Origin: Planctomycetaceae bacterium
Lineage (GTDB): Bacteria; Planctomycetota; Phycisphaerae; UBA1845; UTPLA1
Length of the DNA: 51,002 nucleotides
Assembly (NCBI GenBank): GCA_011525745.1
Contig: WYBU01000104.1
Location: forward strand, 1-51,002
Direction: 5' to 3'
The notes beneath the pieces were generated by a model. The model worked only from the letters and a program-made list of their open reading frames with translations, made no database searches and had not been told where the DNA came from. The position numbers and the translations under genes were made by a program. Shown here piece after piece: positions 8,518 to 15,504 of the stretch (its first letter is position 1; every line of letters starts with the position of its first letter).

Positions 8518-8611
8518 GCATGATCAAGCCCTCGCGCGAGATGCCTCATTGTTACGGGTGGTACGGGCGTCCCGCCCGTCCTGTCCAGCCTTCGCGAGGG
8601 CTTGGCCATGT
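8518..8611 (+). repeat. REP-like inverted repeat, copy 1
   Basis: The left arm CATGATCAAGCCCTCGCGC and right arm GCGAGGGCTTGGCCATG are near-perfect reverse complements separated by about 50 nt. The centre carries its own hairpin ACGGGCG-tcc-CGCCCGT. It begins 22 nt after the lpdA stop. Other copies are at 9901, 21277 and 25753, with a lone arm at 18542. Confidence 0.85.
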
Positions 8612-8747
8612 CGGCGCCTCTTGGCCGAATAGCGCCACGACGCGGACAGGATGAACTCAGGCGACCCCTGAACGCCGGTTCAACCGCTATCATGTCCATC
8701 AAGTTCGCATCACTGCCGCTTGCGCGGCAACCCGGGCCTTGCCCTTC

Positions 8748-9812
8748 ATGGAACCGCGACACATTCTCGTGATCCTCCCGACTTGGGTCGGCGACGTCGT
8801 CATGGCGACGCCGGCGCTTCGCTCGATTCGCGCGCGGTATCCCTCGGCGAACATCACGTATCTTCAGCGGCCCAACCTGGTCGATCTGCTGGCGGGCTGT
8901 CCCTGGTTCGATCGTGTCGAATCCTGGCCGCCGCGCGGCTGGAGCGGCCTGGCCGAATCCGCGGCACTGATTCGCCGGCTGCGCGCCGCCCGATTCGACC
9001 TGGCGGTGCTCTTTCCCAATTCGTTTCGCACTGCTTTCGTGGCCTTCCTGGCCCGCGCCAAGCGTCGCGTTGGATTCGACCGCGACGGCCGCGGACTGCT
9101 GCTGACTGAGCGGCTCAAACCGCTGCGGCGCGGCCGTGCGTTCGTGCCGGCGCCGATGCTCGATTACTATCGCCAACTCGTTCGCGCCATCGACTGTCCG
9201 GACGACGACGAACGGCTGGAGTTGCATGCCACACCGCGCGACGTGGCGACGCTCGACGCGAGGCTGAACACCGACGATGGCCGGCCCATCGCGGTGCTGA
9301 ACCCCGGCGCGAGCTACGGCGTCGCGAAATGCTGGCCGGCACATCGCTATGCGGCGCTGGCGGACGGGCTGACCGAGCGCCTCGGCCTGCACGTGGTCGT
9401 CACGTGCGGCCCGGCCGAGCGCGACGTGGCCGATCGCTTTCGCGCCGCCGCGCGGCGACCGTACACGCTGTTTGTCGATCCGCCGCTGGGACTCGGACCG
9501 TTGAAGGCGCTGGTGCAGCGGGCGCGGATCATGGTTACGAACGACACCGGCCCGCGGCACTTCGCGGCGGCGTTCAACGTGCCCGTCGTGACGATCTTCG
9601 GCTCGAGCGATCCGGCCTGGACCGAGTGCCGACATCCGCTGGAGCGCAAAGTCATGACGAAGCTCGACTGCCAGCCCTGCATGAAACGCGTCTGTCCGCT
9701 CGGTCATCATAACTGCATGAACCAGATCGACGTCGAGCTGGTGATGGCGGCGGTGGATGAGTTGCTCGAGCGGGGTCGCCATGATGCGCGCCCCGTGGAA
9801 ATGAGGGCGTGA
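8748..9812 (+). CDS. waaF: Glycosyltransferase family 9, ADP-heptose:LPS heptosyltransferase-like
   Basis: GT9 enzymes move a heptose from ADP-heptose to the inner core of lipopolysaccharide on the cytoplasmic face of the inner membrane. The sequence has the N-terminal PTWVGDVVMATPALRSIR, PNLVDLLAGCPWFDRV, the acceptor/donor region LNPGASYGVAKCWPA, and the donor-binding segment TNDTGPRHFAAAF followed by FGSSDPAWTEC. The cysteine-rich tail (CQPCMKRVCPLGHHNCM) is typical of heptosyltransferase II. The ATG at 8748 is preferred to an upstream in-frame TTG at 8739, although neither has a clear SD. An LPS-kinase-like gene follows on the same strand, consistent with core synthesis. The exact sugar is inferred. 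Confidence 0.85.
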   Translation: MEPRHILVILPTWVGDVVMATPALRSIRARYPSANITYLQRPNLVDLLAGCPWFDRVESWPPRGWSGLAESAALIRRLRAARFDLAVLFPNSFRTAFVAFLARAKRRVGFDRDGRGLLLTERLKPLRRGRAFVPAPMLDYYRQLVRAIDCPDDDERLELHATPRDVATLDARLNTDDGRPIAVLNPGASYGVAKCWPAHRYAALADGLTERLGLHVVVTCGPAERDVADRFRAAARRPYTLFVDPPLGLGPLKALVQRARIMVTNDTGPRHFAAAFNVPVVTIFGSSDPAWTECRHPLERKVMTKLDCQPCMKRVCPLGHHNCMNQIDVELVMAAVDELLERGRHDARPVEMRA

Positions 9813-9900
9813 ACTCGCGCGGCCGCGGGGTTGTACGATGGAATGGTGCGAGAATCGACCGGCACGAATCCGCGAGGATGGCAAGATTCCGCGAGTGCGG

Positions 9901-9969
9901 CATGGTCAGGCCCTCGCGCAGGAATACCGCGAGTCGCGGATAAGCGTTCCTCGCGAGGGCTTGGCCATG
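9901..9969 (+). repeat. REP-like inverted repeat, copy 2
   Basis: CATGGTCAGGCCCTCGCGC (9901-9919) is inverted against TCGCGAGGGCTTGGCCATG (9951-9969), with a spacer of 31 nt. It lies 88 nt after the glycosyltransferase stop. Confidence 0.85.
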
Positions 9970-10037
9970 TTGAGCCTCGTGAAGCGCGAAAGGCGACAAG
10001 CCGTGCGAATTTGCTGGGGCGGAGCATGGATATTGCG

Positions 10038-10066
10038 GAACACAGCCGAGGGCGGCAGTGCCACAT
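10038..10066 (-). repeat. Single dispersed copy of the 27-bp hairpin unit
   Basis: CACAGCCG-aggg-CGGCAGTG followed by CCACAT is the reverse complement of the unit that makes up the array at 7-300, with one stem mismatch. The segment GAGGG inside the loop sits 5 nt before the GTG at 10058 and could act as the Shine-Dalgarno of the kinase gene. Confidence 0.75.
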
Positions 10067-10954
10067 GAGATGCTCAGCAGCGACCTGATGGTCATAGACC
10101 CTCCCTTTCGCGGCCGGCTGGCCGCACACGGGCTGGACACCGTCGCGCGCGTGCTGGCCTGCGGCGGCGATCATCTGGCGGCGTGGAGCCGCACCAGCGA
10201 CGTGATCCGCGTCGATTTCACGGACGGCCCGGGCGCGGTGTTCATCAAGCGCTACCACTATCCGCGCTGGCGTCATCGCTGGCGGGCGTTCTTCCGCGGC
10301 GTCTTCTTCGGCGCGAGTCGCGCGCGAAACGAGTTTCACACCCTTCAGCGCATGCGCGCTCTGGGGATTCACGCCGTGCGGCCGGTAGCCTGGGGCGAGC
10401 GACGCTTCACCCACTTCGTGCAAAGCTGCTTTCTGATTACCGAGGCCGTGCCGGAGGCGATGTCACTGGCGGCGTTCGCGCAGTCCTACGGGCGGCCGGA
10501 GCAGGGGCGCCGCGCCTCGCCGCGCGTGCGGCACGAGTTCCTGCGGAGCCTGGCCGAGGAAATCCGCCGCATGCACGAGGCCGGCTTCGTCCATCAGGAC
10601 CTGTTCTGGCGGAATGTGCTCGTGCGTCCGCTGTCGCAGGAACGATTCGAGTTCTACTTTCTCGACGCCTCGCTCGGCCGCCGCATCCGCCGTGCCCGCG
10701 CGCGGCGCGAAAAAATCGTTTACGATCTCGCGGCCCTGAGCGTGCTCGCACCGGATTTCTGCTCGCGTGCCGATCAATTGCGCTTCATGCGTACCTATTT
10801 GAACGCTTCGACGCTGTCAGAAACGGACCGCGCCTGGCTGCTCGACGTGCAACGCCATTGGGGACTTTATCGCGAAACGGAGCTGAAGCGCCTGCGACAG
10901 GGACAGGTATTCGACTCGATCCGGCCGGCCGCGCCGCCGATCGGGGCGGCGTAG
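10058..10954 (+). CDS. Lipopolysaccharide core kinase-like protein (KdkA/WaaP/InaA superfamily)
   Basis: Members of this eukaryotic-kinase-like family phosphorylate Kdo or heptose of the LPS inner core. The 298-residue protein shows a lysine strand (AVFIKRYHYPRW, about residue 65), a catalytic loop HQDLFWRNVLV (about 179-189) matching HxDLxxxN, and FLDAS in place of the metal-binding DxG. The basic N-lobe segment (PRWRHRWRAFFRG) resembles WaaP and is suited to contact membrane lipids. The GTG at 10058 is the longest start and has GAGGG 5 nt upstream, but that SD lies inside a dispersed hairpin repeat; ATGs at 10070 and 10088 are alternatives without a visible SD. It pairs functionally with the upstream heptosyltransferase-like gene and is convergent with ffh (37-nt gap). 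Confidence 0.8.
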   Translation: MPHEMLSSDLMVIDPPFRGRLAAHGLDTVARVLACGGDHLAAWSRTSDVIRVDFTDGPGAVFIKRYHYPRWRHRWRAFFRGVFFGASRARNEFHTLQRMRALGIHAVRPVAWGERRFTHFVQSCFLITEAVPEAMSLAAFAQSYGRPEQGRRASPRVRHEFLRSLAEEIRRMHEAGFVHQDLFWRNVLVRPLSQERFEFYFLDASLGRRIRRARARREKIVYDLAALSVLAPDFCSRADQLRFMRTYLNASTLSETDRAWLLDVQRHWGLYRETELKRLRQGQVFDSIRPAAPPIGAA

Positions 10955-10991
10955 CGAAGAGGCGACGCAAACCGCCCGATTCACGCGACCG

Positions 10992-12434
10992 TCAGCGACT
11001 GCGTCGCTTGCGATCCTTTCGCCGATCGCGCTGATGGCGAAACGCCTTCTTGGTGGTCGATTCCTTGATCTTGCCGATCTTCCCCCCCGCGGCCGCCGTA
11101 TTCGCGAACTGCGTCAGCGATCGCATCCGGTCGCGCATCGACATGCCCGCCATCGCTTTCGTCACGTCGCGCGCCTGGAGGAACTGCTTGACCAGCCCGC
11201 TCACGTCGTCCGGCGCAGCGCCGCTGCCTCGCGCTATCCGCCGCCGCCGTGAACCGTCGATGATCCGAGGATCCTTCCGCTCCCTGGGCGTCATCGACTC
11301 GACGATCGCACGCATCCGTCGGATGTCGGCGTCGTCGATGCCCAGGTCCATCTCCCCCATCATCCGGCCCATACCCGGAATCATCTTCAGCAGCTCCTTC
11401 ATCGAGCTGCCTTTAAGCATCTTGTCCATCTGACCGATGAAGTCGTCCAGCGTGAGCTGGCCCTTCTCCATCTTCCGCTGAAGCTCCGCCGCCTCGGCCG
11501 CCGACTGCGCCGACTGCGCCTTCTCGACCAGCGACACGATGTCGCCCATGCCCAGAATGCGCCCGGCGATGCGATCCGGATGGAACTCCTCCAGCCGATC
11601 GAGCTTCTCCCCCACGCCGATGAACTTGATCGGCTTGCCGCTGATCTGCTTGACCGACAACACGGCGCCGCCGCGCGTGTCCGAGTCGAACTTGGTCAGG
11701 ATCACCCCGTCCAGTTCCAGCCGCTCGTTGAACGACTTGGCCGTGTTCACCGCGTCGTGGCCGGTCATCGCGTCGATCACCAGGTAAATCTGGTGCGGCT
11801 GGACGGTCTGCGCCACCTTGGCCACTTCCTGCATCAGCTCTTCGTCGATCGCCAGCCGGCCGGCGGTGTCCAGAATCACCACGTCGGCGAGAATCTTGCG
11901 GGCCTGTTCCACGCCGTTGCGGCAAACGCGCACCGGGTTCTGATGATCGCGCTCGGCGTGGACCGGCACGCCAAGCTGCTGGCCGAGGATTTCGAGCTGG
12001 TCGATGGCCGCCGGGCGCTTCAGGTCCGCTGCAACAAGCAGCGGCTTCTTACCCTTGCCCTGGCAGTACCGCGCCAGTTTGGCGCACGTGGTCGTCTTGC
12101 CCGAACCTTGCAGTCCCGCCATGAGAATGATCGTGGGTGGGCTTGAAACAAACGGGATGCGCGAGTCGACCGGCCCCATGAGCTGCACCAGCTCGTCATG
12201 GACGATCTTGACCATGACCTGCTCGGGATGCAGCGTGTTCATCACCTCCGCGCCGATCGCCTTCGTGACGACGTTTTCGATGAAGCGGTCCGCGACCTCG
12301 ACGTGAACGTCGGCTTCCAGAAGCGCGGTGCGCACCTCTTTCATCACCTCGGTGATGTTGGCTTCGGTAATGCGACCGCGGCCGCGCAGGCGGTTGAAGA
12401 ACGTGTTGAACCGATCGCTTAACGCTTCAAACAT
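10992..12434 (-). CDS. ffh: Signal recognition particle GTPase Ffh
   Basis: Ffh binds SRP RNA and nascent signal sequences and delivers ribosomes to FtsY at the membrane. The 480-residue protein has an N-domain helical bundle (MFEALSDRFNTFFNRLRG), then the G-domain with GLQGSGKTT (about residue 105), DTAGR, TKFDSDTRGG and GVGEKLDRLEEF, then a methionine-rich M domain with GMGRMMGEMD, MTPRERKDP and the RNA-binding SRRRRIARGSG. The tail is strongly basic. The open frame extends upstream to 12554, but the ATG at 12434 starts where the family starts; the SD is weak (GGATC). The gene is convergent with the LPS-kinase-like gene. An AT-rich regulatory stretch lies upstream. Confidence 0.95.
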   Translation of the reverse strand: MFEALSDRFNTFFNRLRGRGRITEANITEVMKEVRTALLEADVHVEVADRFIENVVTKAIGAEVMNTLHPEQVMVKIVHDELVQLMGPVDSRIPFVSSPPTIILMAGLQGSGKTTTCAKLARYCQGKGKKPLLVAADLKRPAAIDQLEILGQQLGVPVHAERDHQNPVRVCRNGVEQARKILADVVILDTAGRLAIDEELMQEVAKVAQTVQPHQIYLVIDAMTGHDAVNTAKSFNERLELDGVILTKFDSDTRGGAVLSVKQISGKPIKFIGVGEKLDRLEEFHPDRIAGRILGMGDIVSLVEKAQSAQSAAEAAELQRKMEKGQLTLDDFIGQMDKMLKGSSMKELLKMIPGMGRMMGEMDLGIDDADIRRMRAIVESMTPRERKDPRIIDGSRRRRIARGSGAAPDDVSGLVKQFLQARDVTKAMAGMSMRDRMRSLTQFANTAAAGGKIGKIKESTTKKAFRHQRDRRKDRKRRSR

Positions 12435-12924
12435 GTCGGATCCAATGGACCAAGTGTCATTCGGCGATGCCTCATCACGATAGAGGTCCGACGCGCGCGG
12501 ATCAAGTTCATGTCGTGGCGACGATCCACCGTGGCAGGCGTCGTTGCCGCGCAAACTCGTTCGACGCGACCTTCCGCCATGTCACGCAGTACGTACGGCT
12601 GAGCGTTTCGCATCCTTCACGTCTTCTGCCATGCGATTCCGACCCGGCATGGTGAATATGGAATACGGCACTGGATCAAGACAGCACGTCCGGTTGTCTG
12701 TTTCCAGAAAAACGCTGTAACTTATTATGCTTCAATATGTTAACAGATTCATGCGCCGGCGGACAGCCAGTGCGTAAAAATCCTCAAATTCAAGTAACTT
12801 TGGGCTGTATCGCGAGTTACGACGCCGCTCCGCCGATTTCCACGCCGATTCTTCCGATTCCGAAGCGAGTTTGTAACTATTTGTCAAATATAACGTTACA
12901 TTGCAAAGTTCCTCCGACTCTGCG
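12435..12924. other. AT-rich intergenic region upstream of ffh and of the small-RNA promoter
   Basis: From about 12700 to 12915 the base composition falls clearly below the GC-rich surroundings. ORFs here (for example a minus-strand one at 12732-12998) have no family resemblance or RBS and I do not call them. The region probably holds control sequence for ffh (minus) and the small RNA (plus). No DnaA-box-like sequence was seen. Confidence 0.5.
12873..12899. promoter_or_regulatory. Nested dyad, possible operator
   Basis: GTAAC-TATTTG (12873-12883) is mirrored by CAAATA (12885-12890) and GTTAC (12895-12899), with a 4-nt bulge (TAAC) between the second pair. It ends 25 bp upstream of the small-RNA -35 hexamer, where an activator site or UP element would lie. 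Confidence 0.4.
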
Positions 12925-12953
12925 TTGACACCCCCCGGTGCCTCTGCTATAGT
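12925..12953 (+). promoter_or_regulatory. Strong sigma70 promoter of an orphan small RNA
   Basis: TTGACA (12925-12930), a 17-bp spacer and TATAGT (12948-12953) give a near-consensus promoter with a predicted start at 12959-12960. No protein-coding gene follows on the plus strand before a terminator about 110 nt downstream. Confidence 0.85.
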
Positions 12954-12958
12954 GCCGC

Positions 12959-13066
12959 ACGATTCGAGCAGGCATACGGTCGCAATCGGCGGCCGCAACG
13001 AATATGGCTGTTTTCAGCCGTGGCGCACTTCCGGGGCGGAACGTTCCGCTCCGGAAGTTTTTTTTT
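12959..13066 (+). ncRNA. Predicted small RNA of about 105 nt, unknown family
   Basis: It is bounded by a near-consensus promoter and a strong intrinsic terminator, with no ORF or RBS inside. Predicted folding: a 5' stem CGATTCGA (12960-12967) with TCG-c-AATCG (12981-12989, one bulged C) closing a loop GCAGGCATACGG; a hairpin GGCTG-tttt-CAGCC (13006-13019); and the terminator hairpin. It is near ffh but lacks the GGAA-loop and AAGCAGC-type motif of SRP RNA domain IV, so I do not call it ffs. It does not match 6S RNA by eye either. It may be a trans-acting regulator or a lineage-specific structural RNA. Confidence 0.7.
13027..13066 (+). terminator. Rho-independent terminator of the small RNA
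   Basis: ACTTCCGGGGCGGAAC pairs with GTTCCGCTCCGGAAGT over 16 positions (one G-U) and is followed directly by a run of nine T. On the other strand no T-run follows, so it ends plus-strand transcription. Confidence 0.92.
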
Positions 13067-13186
13067 CGCGCCGGCGTGCGTCACACCGCAACGAATTCCG
13101 CGTATCACGTCGCGCGCATTCACCCCACATCTTCGAGCAACTGAACTTGTCCTGGCACGCGGTGTCGCCTTCAACACCTGAGTCGA

Positions 13187-13876
13187 TCAATCCCGCCACA
13201 TGCTCGCGCCCAACTCCGGAATCTCCAGTAGTTGCTCCGGTCGATCGACGATCCAGTTCGGCCGCGCATCCTGCAACACGTCGCGATCGCGAAATCCCCA
13301 CGTCACCGCCACCGACTTCATGCCCGAGGCGTGGGCCGTTGCGATATCACCAGGCGAGTCGCCGATCAAAAAAATTTTCGACGGCGACCGATCGAGCGTT
13401 CCGGCGACGTGCAGCGCCAGTGACGGTGACGGCTTCCGCTCTGACTCGTCCATCACGCCGCGCACAACGGCGAACCACTCAGGATGGCACAACGCTGCCA
13501 CGACGCGAAGCGTGAACTCGTGCGGCTTGTTCGACAACACGGCCATCGGAATGCCCGCGCGATGCAGGCGATTCAGCACGTCGGGCATGCCGGGATACAG
13601 CGTCGTGGCGTTCAGGCAACCCTCACGATATGCCTGCAAAAAAGCACTCAAAAGCGATGCGCGACGCGCGTCGTCGGCGTCCGGCGCGGCGCTGCGGCAC
13701 AACGCTGCCGCGCCATCGCCGACCCAGCGGCGCACGCGCGCCGACGATACGGCAGCGCATCCGTGCGCGCTCAGCGCGCCGTTCAAAGCGCTGGTCAAGT
13801 CGTCCAGCGTGTCGACGAGCGTGCCGTCGAGGTCGAAGATCAGCGCGGCGGCGGTCGGCGGGGTCCGGTCGAGCAT
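13187..13876 (-). CDS. gph: HAD-family hydrolase, phosphoglycolate phosphatase-like
   Basis: The 229-residue haloacid-dehalogenase-fold phosphatase has motif I FDLDGTLVDT (nucleophile D15, acid D17), motif II VLSNKP, a motif III lysine (ESERKPSPSLAL) and motif IV FLIGDSPGDIATA. The helical cap (about 20-90) and overall length match Gph, which dephosphorylates 2-phosphoglycolate from DNA repair or oxygenation reactions; pyrophosphatase-like relatives such as PpaX share the pattern, so the substrate is inferred. The ATG at 13876 has no evident SD. It is divergent from the lysine-rich small gene and its promoter lies in the intervening 85 bp. Confidence 0.85.
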   Translation of the reverse strand: MLDRTPPTAAALIFDLDGTLVDTLDDLTSALNGALSAHGCAAVSSARVRRWVGDGAAALCRSAAPDADDARRASLLSAFLQAYREGCLNATTLYPGMPDVLNRLHRAGIPMAVLSNKPHEFTLRVVAALCHPEWFAVVRGVMDESERKPSPSLALHVAGTLDRSPSKIFLIGDSPGDIATAHASGMKSVAVTWGFRDRDVLQDARPNWIVDRPEQLLEIPELGASMWRD

Positions 13877-13908
13877 GAGGAAATTTCTCAGAGAAGCTTA
13901 AAAATTTG

Positions 13909-13936
13909 TTGACAACTTGTCGATGAACTCTACACT
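13909..13936 (+). promoter_or_regulatory. Promoter of the lysine-rich small protein gene
   Basis: TTGACA (13909-13914), a 16-bp spacer and TACACT (13931-13936). The predicted start is near 13943, just upstream of the Shine-Dalgarno. Confidence 0.8.
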
Positions 13937-13960
13937 GCCTTTCAGAAAGGAGGTGTCGCT

Positions 13961-14032
13961 ATGGCTAAGAAGAAAAGCGCCACCAAGAAGAAGACAGCCG
14001 CCAAAAAGCGCAAGAAGTCCAAGAAGGCTTAG
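13961..14032 (+). CDS. Very small lysine-rich basic protein (23 aa)
   Basis: The ORF encodes 23 residues beginning MAKKKSATKKKTAAKK; 12 are lysine, one arginine, and the rest mostly Ala, Ser and Thr. Composition resembles the tails of histone H1-like or Hc1-type bacterial proteins, so nucleic-acid binding is plausible but unproven. The expression signals are exceptional for the window: TTGACA-16-TACACT, an almost complete anti-SD match AAAGGAGGTG (13946-13955) 5 nt before the ATG, and an intrinsic terminator at 14126-14163. The transcript would be about 220 nt with 130 nt of structured 3' UTR, so a dual-function RNA is possible. Too short for most gene finders. Confidence 0.8.
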   Translation: MAKKKSATKKKTAAKKRKKSKKA

Positions 14033-14090
14033 CGCAGATCGCGTGAGCCGCGCCGCGTCACGTGTTGATGCGTGCGGCTGACACGATCAG

Positions 14091-14112
14091 GTCCTCGGAC
14101 GAATCCGAGGAC
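14091..14112 (+). other. Perfect 9-bp hairpin in the 3' UTR of the small basic protein gene
   Basis: GTCCTCGGA-cgaa-TCCGAGGAC is a perfect stem. No T-run follows, so it is not itself a terminator; it may protect the RNA or bind a partner. Confidence 0.75.
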
Positions 14113-14125
14113 TGAAGGCTGAATG

Positions 14126-14163
14126 GGAGGTGCTCCTGCCACGGCGGCACCTCCTGTTTTTTT
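14126..14163 (+). terminator. Rho-independent terminator of the small basic protein gene
   Basis: GGAGGTGC (14126-14133) pairs with GCACCTCC (14147-14154) and is followed by TG and seven T. The 240 nt from here to fmt hold no recognised feature. Confidence 0.85.
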
Positions 14164-14403
14164 GCGCCGTGCCATTCGTTCGCAACCGGCGGCGCGGCCA
14201 TGCACGTCAACGCAAGAGTCGGCCCGGCCCGGAACGCACGCCGCCTTCGTTTCACGCCCATCCCGCGATCCACGTCCGTCATGTCCTGAGTCCTCCTGTC
14301 CGCGGCACGTCGGTCCTCCGAAATTCGCGCCCTTGCCTGCCGCTGTTACGATGCAACAGCCACGGCGCAGCGTTTGAACGCGCCGGCCCCGCGAGTGACT
14401 TCC

Positions 14404-15372
14404 ATGAGAATCCTCTTCATCGGCGCCGGTGAATTCGGCATTCCCACGCTGCGGAAGCTGGTCGACCTGGGTCATGATGTGTGCAGCGTCGTCACCCAGC
14501 CCGATCGGCCCGCCGGCCGGGGGCAGGCCGCGCGTCCTACGCCAATTCGTGCGTTCGCGCTGGAGACCGGCCTGCCGGTCGACGCTCCGCCGCGCATCAA
14601 CGACGCCGAGTGCGTCCGGCGCATCAAATCGCTGAACGCCGAACTGGCCGTCGTCGTCGCCTACGGCCAGAAGATCGGCCGCGAGTTGCTTGACGCCTTT
14701 CCCGTCGGCATCGTCAACCTGCACGCTTCGCTGCTGCCGCGTCTGCGCGGCGCGGCGCCGATTCAGTGGGCCATATTGCGCGGCGACGAAGAGACCGGCG
14801 TCACCGTGTTCCGGCTCGTCGAGAGGATGGACGCCGGTCCCATGCTGTCGCAGCGCCGTACCGGCATCAAGGCAGCCGAGACCGCCGAAGAACTTCACGA
14901 CCGCCTCGCCGCCATCGGCTGCGACGCCATCGACGCCGCCCTGAAGCGCCTGGCCGCCGATCCCGCCGATCCCGGCGATCCGCAGGACGAATTTCGCGCC
15001 ACCGCGGCACCCAAGCTGTCGAAGGCCGACGGCATACTCGATTTGTCGCAGACCGCCATCGAGCTGGAGCGGCGCGTCAACGGCCTGTACTCGTGGCCCG
15101 GCGCTCGCTGCCGTTTCGTGTCGCAAGCCGGCCGATCAGAAGAAGTGGTGCTGGCCCGCGCGCTGGCCGACGATGCGCCAGCCGAGCCGACGCCGTCGCA
15201 TGAGATCGGCTGCATCACGCAGCGCGGCGGTCTTCTGACCGGCCGCGGCGAGCTGGCGATCCTGGAAATCCAGCCGGCCAACGGACGCGTCATGAACTGG
15301 GAGGCCTTCGTCAACGGCAGGCATGTCCGGCCGGGCGATCGATTCGTCGCTGTGTCGCGCGAGTCCGAATAG
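14404..15372 (+). CDS. fmt: Methionyl-tRNA formyltransferase
   Basis: Fmt formylates the amino group of Met-tRNA(fMet) with 10-formyl-THF for initiation. The 322-residue protein starts MRILFIGAGEFGIPTLRKL, has the substrate region QPDRPAGRGQAARPTPI, the folate-enzyme signature HASLLPRLRGAAPIQWAI with catalytic N/H/D context (VNLHAS, MDAGPML), and a C-terminal OB-like domain from about residue 205 (LERRVNGLYSWPGARC). An in-frame TTG at 14374 would extend it by 10 residues, but the ATG at 14404 fits the family. No def gene is adjacent. Confidence 0.95.
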   Translation: MRILFIGAGEFGIPTLRKLVDLGHDVCSVVTQPDRPAGRGQAARPTPIRAFALETGLPVDAPPRINDAECVRRIKSLNAELAVVVAYGQKIGRELLDAFPVGIVNLHASLLPRLRGAAPIQWAILRGDEETGVTVFRLVERMDAGPMLSQRRTGIKAAETAEELHDRLAAIGCDAIDAALKRLAADPADPGDPQDEFRATAAPKLSKADGILDLSQTAIELERRVNGLYSWPGARCRFVSQAGRSEEVVLARALADDAPAEPTPSHEIGCITQRGGLLTGRGELAILEIQPANGRVMNWEAFVNGRHVRPGDRFVAVSRESE

Positions 15373-15504
15373 GCTACGAGTGCCCTTCAGCCGTGCCGAA
15401 ACGCATGTCGACGGTCGTCGCAAGTGAACCCAACACTCACTTGAATCGCAGCGGCCAGTTTTGATATCCTCGTAACACATCCCGCCCCTGCGAGGTAACA
15501 ACGA

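Noticed and set aside
12700..12924. Replication origin in the AT-rich stretch
   Set aside because: No TTATCCACA-like DnaA boxes, no dnaA/dnaN nearby; the dyad fits an operator better.
12732..12998. 88-residue minus-strand ORF
   Set aside because: It runs across the sRNA promoter, has no RBS and no recognisable sequence character.
12959..13066. SRP RNA (ffs), tempting because ffh is adjacent
   Set aside because: No domain IV motif (GGAA-type loop with AAGCAGC-like asymmetric loop) can be found in the sequence.
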